The notes under the pieces: generated by a model
Databases searched by the model: none
What the model was told of the DNA's origin: nothing
What the model saw: only the letters and a program-made list of their open reading frames with translations
NCBI GenBank assembly: GCA_046331425.1
Contig: JAXLQU010000001.1
Span: forward strand, 434,001-498,000
Reading direction: 5' to 3'
From: JANNUT01 sp046331425
Lineage (GTDB): Bacteria > Acidobacteriota > Polarisedimenticolia > J045
Length of the DNA stretch: 64,000 nt
Shown: piece after piece, positions 28,639 to 36,220 of the stretch
Layout: every line of letters starts with the position of its first letter
Position numbering within the stretch: position 1 is the first letter of the stretch
Translations under genes and position numbers: made by a program

Positions 28639-29483
28639 CGCACGATCTGCAGTGCCACATTCCGTCCCGAGGCCGACTCGATCCCTTGCAAGCCGGGCGA
28701 TGCGTTGACTTCCAGCACCGCCGGACCCTGATCGGTGATCACGACATCGACGCCGGCGCACTCGAGTCCGACCGCGCGAGCGGCGCGCACCGCGACCGAC
28801 TGGAGCTGTCGGTCGGGATGCAGCACCACCGCATCCCCGCCTCGATGCAGATTGGCGCGGAAGTCGCCCGGCCTGGGACGGCGAACCATCGCGGCAGCGA
28901 CCTCGTTACCGATCACGATCAGCCGCGCATCGCCGTCGACCGACACGAACTTCTGCAGGATCAGATCGCGCTTGACCGCGTGCAGCGCTTCGATGATCGA
29001 CGCGGCACCGAGGCTCGATTCCGCCAGCATCACGCCCAGGCCCTGCGTCCCCTCCGTGAATTTCACCACGCACGGAGCTCCGCCGATCTGCGCCAGCACT
29101 CGCTGCACGTCATCTGGGTGGCGCGCGAACGCGGTCGGCAGCACCGGTACGCCGGCCGCACACAACAACTGCAGCGTCCGCAGTTTGTCGCGACCGCGTG
29201 CATAGGCCTCGCTGCTGTTGAGGCAGTAGGCGCCCGCCAACTCGAACTGCCGCAGCACCGCCAGGCCGGCCATGCCGGTGCGGGCGGCCAATCGGGGGAT
29301 CACCGCATCGACAGGACCGATCGGCTCACCTTGAACCAGAAGCTGCATCGAGTCGGGTCCGAGTACCAAACTGCAGCGCAGCGGATCGACGATCCGTACG
29401 CTGTGGCGACGGGCCAGACCGCAGAGGTAGAGGCGGCGGGTGCTGTGCAGTCGGCGGGAACGCGACAGGATCACGAGGTTCAT
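28608..29483 (-). CDS. rimK: RimK-type ATP-grasp ligase
   Basis: The 291-residue protein has the RimK layout: an N-terminal preATP-grasp domain (MNLVILSRSRRLHSTRRL, IPRLAARTGM), then ATP-grasp motifs PCVVKFTEGTQGLGVMLAES (ATP-binding Lys region), ILQKFVSVDGDARLIVIG, and the metal-binding VLEVNASPGLQGIE. RimK adds glutamate to ribosomal protein S6; relatives make tetrahydromethanopterin or poly-glutamate, so the target is not certain. A TACAAT -10 box at 29496-29501 would start the RNA only about six bases before the ATG. It is divergent from the proline dehydrogenase gene. Confidence 0.85.
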   Translation of the reverse strand: MNLVILSRSRRLHSTRRLYLCGLARRHSVRIVDPLRCSLVLGPDSMQLLVQGEPIGPVDAVIPRLAARTGMAGLAVLRQFELAGAYCLNSSEAYARGRDKLRTLQLLCAAGVPVLPTAFARHPDDVQRVLAQIGGAPCVVKFTEGTQGLGVMLAESSLGAASIIEALHAVKRDLILQKFVSVDGDARLIVIGNEVAAAMVRRPRPGDFRANLHRGGDAVVLHPDRQLQSVAVRAARAVGLECAGVDVVITDQGPAVLEVNASPGLQGIESASGRNVALQIVRHIETSFVTV

Positions 29484-29551
29484 AAGGGTTGGCGTATTGT
29501 AGCGTCTCGTGGGTTGACACCTCGCCCGGTCATCTTCAACCTAGCGCCCCG
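29484..29551. promoter_or_regulatory. Divergent promoter region rimK / proline dehydrogenase
   Basis: On the minus strand TACAAT (reverse of 29496-29501) is a near-consensus -10 for the rimK-like gene, with a weak -35. On the plus strand TTGACA (29514-29519) is a perfect -35, but the hexamer 17 bp downstream (CAACCT) is poor. No clear ribosome site precedes either ATG, so both messages may be leaderless. Confidence 0.35.
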
Positions 29552-30460
29552 ATGAACGCCCGCAAGCGCGCGCTGTTGCGACTACTCAAACTCGCCCCGT
29601 CGCGACTGGTATGGCGTTTTGCCCAGGTCTACATCGCGGGCGAGTCCTTGGACGATGCCGCTCGCACGATGCGTCGGCTGGCCGATGAGGGATGCCGATC
29701 GACCCTCGATGTCCTCGGCGAGGACGTCACCCTCGAGCAAGAGGTTGCCGCCTACGTCGCGGAGTACTCGAAGGCGCTGGATCGAATCGCAAGCGATCGC
29801 TTGCCGGCCAACATCTCGGTCAAGCCGACGGCGATGGGGTTGAAGTTCAACGCCGAACTCGCGCAGCGCAGTATCAAGGCGATCTGCCAGCATGCTGCGA
29901 GTCACGGCAATTTCGTGCGCATCGACATGGAGGACAGCAGCACCACAGACGCGACCTTGACGCTGTATCGCTGGCTGCGGCAGCAGGGGATCGACAACGT
30001 CGGTGTGGTGCTGCAAGCGTACATGCGCCGCACGCTGCAGGATGCTGCCGAGATCGCGGCGATGCGCGGTTCGGTTCGGCTCTGCAAGGGGATCTACATC
30101 GAGTCGCGCGCGGTTGCGTACCAGGACTTCTGGATGGTGCGCGACGCCTTCGTGGCGGCGCTGCGCGCGCTGTTCGAGGGAGGCGCGTCGCGCGTCGGAA
30201 TCGCCACGCATGACGAGTGGCTGGTACTGCAAGCGCGGATGCTGATCCGTCAACTGAAGATCGAATCGGAGCGGTACGAGTTTCAGATGCTGCTCGGTGT
30301 CGATCCCGAACTGCGACGTTTGATTGTTTCCGAGGGACATCCGCTGCGGGTCTACGTTCCCTACGGCGCCGGCTGGCACGCGTATTCGATGCGTCGCCTG
30401 CTGGAAAATCCACGATTTGCCAGCCACGTCGTGCGCAACGTTCTGGGCCTCGGACATTGA
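29552..30460 (+). CDS. Proline dehydrogenase (PRODH, single-domain)
   Basis: The 302-residue protein shows the PRODH barrel landmarks: NISVKPTAMGLKF, VRIDMEDSSTTDATL, VVLQAYMRRT, SVRLCKGIYIES, IATHDEWL, FQMLLGVDPELRR and VYVPYGAGWHAYSMRRL. It oxidises proline to pyrroline-5-carboxylate with FAD, passing electrons to the quinone pool. It is the short, monofunctional form; no P5C dehydrogenase is in the window. The ATG at 29552 is used because it begins the family N-terminus. The stop overlaps the TTG start of the next gene by TTGA. Confidence 0.9.
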   Translation: MNARKRALLRLLKLAPSRLVWRFAQVYIAGESLDDAARTMRRLADEGCRSTLDVLGEDVTLEQEVAAYVAEYSKALDRIASDRLPANISVKPTAMGLKFNAELAQRSIKAICQHAASHGNFVRIDMEDSSTTDATLTLYRWLRQQGIDNVGVVLQAYMRRTLQDAAEIAAMRGSVRLCKGIYIESRAVAYQDFWMVRDAFVAALRALFEGGASRVGIATHDEWLVLQARMLIRQLKIESERYEFQMLLGVDPELRRLIVSEGHPLRVYVPYGAGWHAYSMRRLLENPRFASHVVRNVLGLGH

Positions 30461-31182
30461 AGATCTTCGCTCTCGGCGACCCGCATCTGTCGTTCGGTCG
30501 CCCCAAGCCGATGGAAGTGTTTGGAGAATTGTGGCGCGATCATCCCGCGAAGATCGCTGCGGCGTGGGATGCCACGGTCGGTCCCGACGACGTGGTGCTG
30601 GTTGTCGGAGACATCTCTTGGGCGCATTCACTGCACGAGGTGCGACCCGATCTACAGTTTCTCGCCGATCGCCCCGGTCGCCTCAAGCTGCTGCTACGCG
30701 GCAATCACGACTCGTGGTGGTCCTCGCCCAGCAAGGTCCGCACGGCTCTGCCACCGGGACTGGCGATCCTCAACAACGATGCGTTGCGATTGGACTGCGG
30801 CGTCGTGTTGTGTGGCGCGCGCGGATGGAACTTGCCCGACATGCCTTGGACCGACCCCGAGAAAGACCCACCGATCTTCCATCGGGAACTGGAGCGGCTC
30901 GACCTTTCGCTCGCGGTTGCGGCCGGGCTGCGTCAGCCGGGCGATGTTTTGATCGCACTGTTGCACTACCCGCCGGTCGGTCCCGAGGGCGGATCGAGCG
31001 CGGTAATGCAACGCCTCTCGGCAGCCGGCGTGGCGCTCGCAGCCTACGGCCACCTGCATGGTGACGATCACGCCTGGGCTCCCGAGGGACGATACGAGGG
31101 CGTAGAGTTGCGTTTCGTGGCTGTCGATCACACTCTCTTCGTCCCGCGCCTCGTTTGGGAACCCGGGCGCGGATTGGTCTAG
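30457..31182 (+). CDS. Metallophosphoesterase, calcineurin-like
   Basis: The start is a TTG at 30457 overlapping the previous stop (TTGA); the 241-residue product begins LKIFALGDPHLS. The two-metal site is complete: GDPHLS (Asp, His), VVGDISWA (Asp), LRGNHDSWW (Asn, His), LLHYPPVG (His) and YGHLHGDDH (His-x-His). The SerThr/YkuE-like subgroup hydrolyses phosphomono- or diesters; substrate unknown. It is co-translated with proline dehydrogenase and followed 17 bp later by the FmdB-type protein. Confidence 0.85.
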   Translation: MKIFALGDPHLSFGRPKPMEVFGELWRDHPAKIAAAWDATVGPDDVVLVVGDISWAHSLHEVRPDLQFLADRPGRLKLLLRGNHDSWWSSPSKVRTALPPGLAILNNDALRLDCGVVLCGARGWNLPDMPWTDPEKDPPIFHRELERLDLSLAVAAGLRQPGDVLIALLHYPPVGPEGGSSAVMQRLSAAGVALAAYGHLHGDDHAWAPEGRYEGVELRFVAVDHTLFVPRLVWEPGRGLV

Positions 31183-31199
31183 TTCAGCGAGGTCAAGCG

Positions 31200-31529
31200 A
31201 TGCCGATCTACGAATACCAGTGCCAATCGTGTCAGAGGGTGATCGAAGTCCTTCAACAGATGTCGGCCAAGCCGCTCAAGAAGTGCGAATCGTGCGGCGG
31301 TCGCTTGGACAAACTGCTGTCGCGCACCGCCTTCGTCCTCAAGGGAGGCGGCTGGTACTCCGATGGTTACGGTGGCGCGAAGAAGAGCGCAGGGAAGGCC
31401 GGCGGGTCGGAGTCGAGCAAAGAGTCGAAGCCCGAGGCGAAGGAGTCGACGTCCCAGGCCAAGGACTCCAAGTCCGAGGGCACGTCGGCTGCAACCAAAA
31501 CCAAGGGGAGCAGCAAGAGTACCGACTAG
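31200..31529 (+). CDS. FmdB-family zinc ribbon protein
   Basis: The 109-residue protein starts MPIYEYQCQSC and has a zinc ribbon CQSC...CESC in its first 35 residues, the FmdB/CxxC_CxxC_SSSS pattern, with LLSRTAFVLKGGGWYSDGY following as in most members. The C-terminal 55 residues are a low-complexity tail of Ser, Lys and Glu (SSKESKPEAKESTSQAKDSK). Function is unproven; FmdB is named from formamidase operons. The ATG at 31200 is chosen because the family starts exactly there. Confidence 0.85.
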   Translation: MPIYEYQCQSCQRVIEVLQQMSAKPLKKCESCGGRLDKLLSRTAFVLKGGGWYSDGYGGAKKSAGKAGGSESSKESKPEAKESTSQAKDSKSEGTSAATKTKGSSKSTD

Positions 31530-32082
31530 CATTCGCGCCCCAGGCGTCACCTCCCAGCACCCGCGCAGCCTCGAGCGAGGTATTTCGTCGACACCTCCTC
31601 GGGATTGACCGGTTTGTCACGCGCCGCTAACATCCCGCCTCGAGCGCGCTGGTCGGATCTCAATAGCAGCGCTCGGGATGGCAGATGACGTCCAGACGGC
31701 TCGCAGTCAGGCCTTTGGTACCCGCGATATCGGGGACGGCTGTTTCCCGCGCGCAGGCCCTTGTGGCGGCAGCGCGGGGGTGCGAGAACGCAACGGGTCG
31801 AACGCCCCTTGTTCCGTCGTCCACTTCGGTACTCTTGTATCAGGTCCTGTGGTTGATCTTGATGCTGCTCGGTTTTGTCGTGAACAAGACGCGGACGGCG
31901 GTTTCTGTTAATTCGCAATCGACACCCGCCCCATCGTTGGTGCCTCGCTCGATCGCGCAACGCGCGCGTGAGCGTGGAACACGACTACAGCTCGCCCCGG
32001 CCTGATCGAGTTCCGTCGCTGGAACGTCCCTCTGCCTCGCTAAGGCACGAGCCCGCAGCGGCTCGTCGCTCGGGAGGCGTGG
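31530..32082. other. 553-bp interval with promoter and hairpins, no clear gene
   Basis: The stretch between the FmdB-type gene and rny holds one 106-residue open frame (31685-32005) with no known domain and a non-native look. What stands out is a near-consensus promoter at 31605-31633 and, just downstream, a CGAGCGC/GCGCTCG hairpin (about 31641-31676) and a CCCGCGC/GCGCGGG hairpin (about 31747-31779). A long untranslated leader of rny or a small RNA is possible. Confidence 0.4.
31605..31633 (+). promoter_or_regulatory. Sigma70-type promoter upstream of rny
   Basis: TTGACC (31605-31610), a 17-bp spacer and TAACAT (31628-31633) give a strong sigma70-like match. Transcription would begin near 31640, about 440 bp before rny, and read into the hairpin region. 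Confidence 0.55.
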
Positions 32083-33669
32083 ATGGAAACGATTCTCGGA
32101 TCGGGGACCTCGTGGGTACCGCTCTCCATCACAGCGTTGGTTGCTTTGGTGCTCGGAGTTCTGCTGGGTCGCGTGTTGGCGTCGCAGCGTGCAGCCGGTG
32201 TCGTCGAGCGAGCGCGTCGTAGCGCCGAGACTCTGTTGGCTGACGCGCGTCGCAAGGCGGAGAGCGATGCGGCGGCCGTGGTTGCGGCAGCTGAGGACCA
32301 GGCGGCGGCACGCCTGAAGGTTTGGGACGAGGAAGAAGCGCGTCGCCGACGGTTGGTCGAGCAGACCGCCTCCGAAACGGAGAAACGGCATCGCCAATTG
32401 GTCGATCGTGACCGCGCGCTGGCGCGGCGCGATCAACTGTTGGAAAACCGCGAACGAGAAACCGAGGCTCGGCGCGCCGAGCTCGAGGCGCAGAAAGCCG
32501 AATACGCGCGCTTGCAAGCCCAGGTGCTCCTGCGCTTGGAGGAGGTTTCGGGCCTCTCGCGCGATGAGGCGACCCGCCAAATCATGGAAGCGGTGCGGCA
32601 GGAGGCGCGCGCCGCCGCCTCCGCAGACGTGCGTCAGATCAAGGACGAACTGCAACGCAACGCCGAGTGGGAATCACAGAAAATCATGGCGTTGGCGATC
32701 GAGCGCTTGGCCTCTGATTTCAGCTCCGAACGACCGACATCGCACGTGGCACTGCCCGACCCGGGGCTGCGAGGTCGCATCATCGGCGCCGAGGGGCGCA
32801 ACATTCGCGCCTTCGAAAAACTCACCGGAATGCAAGTGGTCTTCGACGATGACCCCAAGCAGGTCACGATCAGCGGCTTCAACCCGATCAAACGCGAGAT
32901 CGCCAAGCGCTCGCTGGAGAAGTTGATCGAAGGCGGCGGCATTCACCCGCGCAAGATCCAACTGATGGTCGCGACGGTTGCCAAGAAACTCGACCAAGAG
33001 TTGGTCAAGGCAGGTCGCGAAGCGGTCGACGAGTTCTCATTCAAGGGTGTCCACCCGGAGATGGTGGCGTTGCTTGGGCGACTCAAGTACCGGACCAGTT
33101 ACGGCCAGAACGTGCTCGATCACGTGCGAGAGGTTGCTCGAATCTGCGGGATCATGGCGGCCGAATTGCGCTTGGATCAAAAACTCGCGCAGCGCGCCGG
33201 GCTGTTTCACGACATCGGAAAGGCGGTCGATTTCGAGCGCGAGGGAACGCACCCTGAAATCGGGGGCGAGTTGGGCCGTCGCTACAACGAGCCGCCGGTC
33301 GTCGTCAATGCCATCGAGAGTCATCACGACGACTGCGAGGTGATCCACCCGATCAGCGTGCTGGTCGCGGCGGCCGATGCGTTGTCGGGCGCTCGACCGG
33401 GGGCCCGCCGCCGAACCACGGTCGATTACATCCAGCGTGTCGGGAAACTCGAAGAACTGGCTCGCAGCTTCGACGGCGTCGATGGTTGCTTCGCGCTGCA
33501 AGCCGGTCGCGAAATTCGGGTGATCGTGCAGCCGGGCAAACTCGACGACAACATGGCAGCGCTGCTGGCTCACGATCTGTCGCAACGGATTCAAGCCGAA
33601 ATGGACTATCCGGGCCGGATCAAGGTGACGGTGATCCGCGAGGTGCGCGCGCAGGCGGTCGCTTCGTAG
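32083..33669 (+). CDS. rny: Ribonuclease Y
   Basis: The 528-residue protein has the RNase Y order: an N-terminal membrane helix (about 10-30), a long Arg/Glu/Ala coiled coil (about 35-190), a KH domain with GRIIGAEGRNIRAFE (GxxG about residue 235), and an HD domain with LFHDIGKAV (about 373-381) and ESHHDD (about 406). It is a membrane-bound endoribonuclease that starts mRNA decay. The length is normal for the family. The ATG at 32083 gives a clean membrane anchor. It is preceded by the long leader interval. Confidence 0.95.
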   Translation: METILGSGTSWVPLSITALVALVLGVLLGRVLASQRAAGVVERARRSAETLLADARRKAESDAAAVVAAAEDQAAARLKVWDEEEARRRRLVEQTASETEKRHRQLVDRDRALARRDQLLENRERETEARRAELEAQKAEYARLQAQVLLRLEEVSGLSRDEATRQIMEAVRQEARAAASADVRQIKDELQRNAEWESQKIMALAIERLASDFSSERPTSHVALPDPGLRGRIIGAEGRNIRAFEKLTGMQVVFDDDPKQVTISGFNPIKREIAKRSLEKLIEGGGIHPRKIQLMVATVAKKLDQELVKAGREAVDEFSFKGVHPEMVALLGRLKYRTSYGQNVLDHVREVARICGIMAAELRLDQKLAQRAGLFHDIGKAVDFEREGTHPEIGGELGRRYNEPPVVVNAIESHHDDCEVIHPISVLVAAADALSGARPGARRRTTVDYIQRVGKLEELARSFDGVDGCFALQAGREIRVIVQPGKLDDNMAALLAHDLSQRIQAEMDYPGRIKVTVIREVRAQAVAS

Positions 33670-33679
33670 GCGGCGGCCG

Positions 33680-34876
33680 CTACGGGCGCCGGATCACGAC
33701 CACCGTCTGGTCGTCGGCCGGCGAACCCGGAGCGTGCTTGTTGACGGCATCGAAGACCGTGTCGATCAACGTGGCCGCCGGCTGATCGTGGAACTGCTTG
33801 AGCAATTTGCTCAATCGCGACACGCCGAACTGGGTGCCACGCTTGTTGGACGCCTCGGTGATTCCGTCGGTGTAGATCAACAGCACCGAGCCGGGGCCGA
33901 AATCCTCGAAGCCACGCTCGAAACTCGCCTTTGGATCCGGGCCGAGCACGATCCCTCCTTGGGTGAGTTCCTTCACATTCCCTTGTCGATAGAGCAGGGC
34001 AGGAGGGTGACCGGCATTGCAGTACACGAGATTCCCATTCCCCTCGAATTCGGCATAAAAGAGCGTGATGAAGCGGCTCGTCAGGCCCGAGCGCGCCACC
34101 ACGCGGTTGACCTTTTCGATGGCACGCACCATCCGATACTGGACATCGAGCACGACGCGAAGGCCGGTGATGACATCGCGCGCCATCAGTGCGGCCGGCA
34201 GACCATGACCAGAGCTGTCGACCACGGCAATGCCGAGGTTTTTCTCGGAAAGATGAAGGTAGTCGAACAGATCGCCGCCGACCCGCTCGGCAGGAGATGA
34301 GCGGCCTGCAATGTCGAAATCGGCGAACGACGGGGCCTTGTCGGGGAGCAGCGACATTTGGATTCGTCGCGCTTCCTCGACATCCGAAACCAAGTGCCGC
34401 TGCATCAACTTGAGATTGATGACATGCCGCAGCGTGCCCAACAGGTAGATGGCGCGCGCCGGATCGACGTCGGAGCCGATCGTGAACGCAATGATGTGCG
34501 GATCGGAATCGCCGACCGAAATCGCCGCAAACTGCTCCACGCCGATTCGACCCTCGATACCGGGGTCGAAACCTGGGTCGTCGGTACCGATGGCGACGAG
34601 TCCTTCTTCGACCGTTCGCCGGATCGGTGCGTAGTCTTCCGGCACCGTAAACCCCAGCGTCCGGACGTGTGGTTCGCCGACGGCGGCCTCCATCACATAG
34701 ACCGCATTCTCAGGATCGTGCCGGTAAAGCCGCGCTCCGCTCAGGCCGAGCGACGGGCCTGGCCCCTGGATGATCGCTTCGAGTATTCCCGAGAGTGTTG
34801 CCGACGCGGCTGCACTGCGCTCGATCGAATCGAGGGCTCCTTCGAGCGCGCGAAATGTCTGCCTGTAATCGATCAT
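33680..34876 (-). CDS. PP2C-type (SpoIIE) serine phosphatase with GAF-like sensor
   Basis: I start at the ATG at 34876 (398 residues, MIDYRQTFRALEG) because the longer frame adds only unlikely upstream sequence. A GAF-like domain (about 20-175) is followed by a SpoIIE/PP2C phosphatase (about 190-398) with the metal-binding patterns RSSPAERVGGDLFDY, VVDSSGHGLPAALMA, CNAGHPPALLY and the last PADDQTVVVIR. Such proteins dephosphorylate an anti-anti-sigma factor or other Ser target on a signal. No STAS or anti-sigma partner is beside it; the gene ends convergently with rny, 10 bp apart. Confidence 0.88.
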   Translation of the reverse strand: MIDYRQTFRALEGALDSIERSAAASATLSGILEAIIQGPGPSLGLSGARLYRHDPENAVYVMEAAVGEPHVRTLGFTVPEDYAPIRRTVEEGLVAIGTDDPGFDPGIEGRIGVEQFAAISVGDSDPHIIAFTIGSDVDPARAIYLLGTLRHVINLKLMQRHLVSDVEEARRIQMSLLPDKAPSFADFDIAGRSSPAERVGGDLFDYLHLSEKNLGIAVVDSSGHGLPAALMARDVITGLRVVLDVQYRMVRAIEKVNRVVARSGLTSRFITLFYAEFEGNGNLVYCNAGHPPALLYRQGNVKELTQGGIVLGPDPKASFERGFEDFGPGSVLLIYTDGITEASNKRGTQFGVSRLSKLLKQFHDQPAATLIDTVFDAVNKHAPGSPADDQTVVVIRRP

Positions 34877-34932
34877 CGACCCGGCACGGTACCCGCAAGC
34901 GCGGCACGCGGCAACAAGTACAATCGCACGCG

Positions 34933-35547
34933 ATGACGCCGTCCAACGACCACGAATCAGCACGCTTGCAGCGCGAGCAACTGTTGGCGCTCACCAAAGA
35001 AGCGCTCAGCACGCTGACAGAAGGATCGATCGTGGTTTCCGACACAAGTCGCTCGATGATCCCGGTGCTGCGAGGCGGAGAGCGGTTGCATTGGATCAAG
35101 CCCAGTCAACCGCCGCGGCAAGGCCAGATGCTGATTTACGTGCAAGCTCCCGGCCCGATCGTCCATCGCGTGATCGGCCGCCGCGCCGATGGCGGATGGC
35201 GCACCAAAGGGGATGGCCGCGGCGGCTTCGATCAGCAGCCGGTGACTCGGGACGAGCTGTTGGGCGTTGTCGTGGCGATCGAGCGCGACGGTGCGGTCGT
35301 GCACGTCGACCGACTCGGCGGGCGATTGTACGCGCGCATCGCGGCATGGGTGTCGCTGATCGGTGGTCTGCTGTTCGTGATGGCGAGTTTCAGCGATGCC
35401 GCTCTGCGCCGACTACTTCGACGTCGAACGCATCTCAGTCTGGCGCAGGTTCTGGCCTGGTGGATCGGCCGAGCGGCTCAGCATGCGTGGTACACGATCG
35501 GTTTTCGAATCTGTCACGGTTCTTGGCACAAGGAGACACGCGCGTGA
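34933..35547 (+). CDS. S26-like signal peptidase / S24-S26 family peptidase
   Basis: The 204-residue protein starts at the ATG at 34933. It has the S26 active-site pattern SRSMIPVLRGGERL (catalytic Ser before Met-x-Pro) and RTKGDGRGGFD (Lys of the second motif: TKGD), with VHRVIGRRADGGW between, as in small type I signal peptidases of Gram-positive and archaeal type. A membrane helix follows (about residues 145-160). It lacks the N-terminal anchor of LepB. The downstream exonuclease overlaps by GTGA. It could process an export substrate, but none is beside it. Confidence 0.7.
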   Translation: MTPSNDHESARLQREQLLALTKEALSTLTEGSIVVSDTSRSMIPVLRGGERLHWIKPSQPPRQGQMLIYVQAPGPIVHRVIGRRADGGWRTKGDGRGGFDQQPVTRDELLGVVVAIERDGAVVHVDRLGGRLYARIAAWVSLIGGLLFVMASFSDAALRRLLRRRTHLSLAQVLAWWIGRAAQHAWYTIGFRICHGSWHKETRA

Positions 35548-36128
35548 GTTCGCCCAAGCACACCTACTACTCGATCGATGTCGAGGCCAGCGGTCCGGTT
35601 CCCGGCCTGTACAACATGGTCAGCCTCGGAGCCGTGGCCGTTCACGAGCGAGACGGTGGCCGGCTGGAGATCGGCCGATCGTTCTATGCCGAACTGCGCC
35701 CGGCATTCGCCGGTCACGATCCGGGCGCCAATGCGATCCATGGGTTGGATCTGGAAAAACTCCGCCGCGAGGGCCTGGAACCAGCCGAGGCGCTGCGACA
35801 GCTCAATCGCTTCGTGAGCGAAACGTGCGACTCCGGCACCAAGGCGACCTTCGTCGGGCATGTAGCGGTCTTCGACTGGATGTACGTCTGTTGGTACTAC
35901 GCCTGGTGCGGGCTGGAGAATCCATTCGGTTATAAAGGCATCGACACCAAGTCTCTGGCGATGGGGGCGCTTGGTCTGAGTTGGGATCGAACCGGCAAGG
36001 AGACGATTCTTCCCCAGCTCGGCGTGGCGCCACAGGCAGAGTCGACGCTTCATCGCGCCGATGCCGACGCTCAGCACCAGGCGGAGCTGTTCGTGGCCCT
36101 GATGCGCAGATCGCGCTTGGCACCGTAG
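35544..36128 (+). CDS. DEDDh-type 3'-5' exonuclease-like protein
   Basis: The start is the GTG at 35544, overlapping the upstream stop and preceded by AAGGAGA. The 194-residue protein has SIDVEASGP (motif I, Asp and Glu), a central FVGHVAVFDW (motif II-like Asp), and HRADADAQHQA near the end (motif III, His-x-A-x-x-D). It fits the DnaQ/RNase T superfamily of single-strand exonucleases, acting on DNA or RNA 3' ends. Substrate unknown. It is co-translated with the S26-like peptidase, an uncommon pairing. Confidence 0.8.
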   Translation: MSSPKHTYYSIDVEASGPVPGLYNMVSLGAVAVHERDGGRLEIGRSFYAELRPAFAGHDPGANAIHGLDLEKLRREGLEPAEALRQLNRFVSETCDSGTKATFVGHVAVFDWMYVCWYYAWCGLENPFGYKGIDTKSLAMGALGLSWDRTGKETILPQLGVAPQAESTLHRADADAQHQAELFVALMRRSRLAP

Positions 36129-36220
36129 CTCCTCTCTGAGTACCATCCCTCCGCTCTGTTCCCGAAACACCCGCGGCTGGGCGGCTCCAAGTCGCCTTCG
36201 CCAGTCGCGCTGAGAGACCG

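Noticed and set aside
31640..31830. 6S RNA, SRP RNA or tmRNA in the rny leader
   Set aside because: Two hairpins exist, but I could not see the long 6S stem with a central bubble, the SRP GGAA tetraloop pattern or a tmRNA end; left as an open candidate only.
31685..32005. 106-residue frame before rny
   Set aside because: No ribosome site, no known domain, and the region looks like structured leader DNA.
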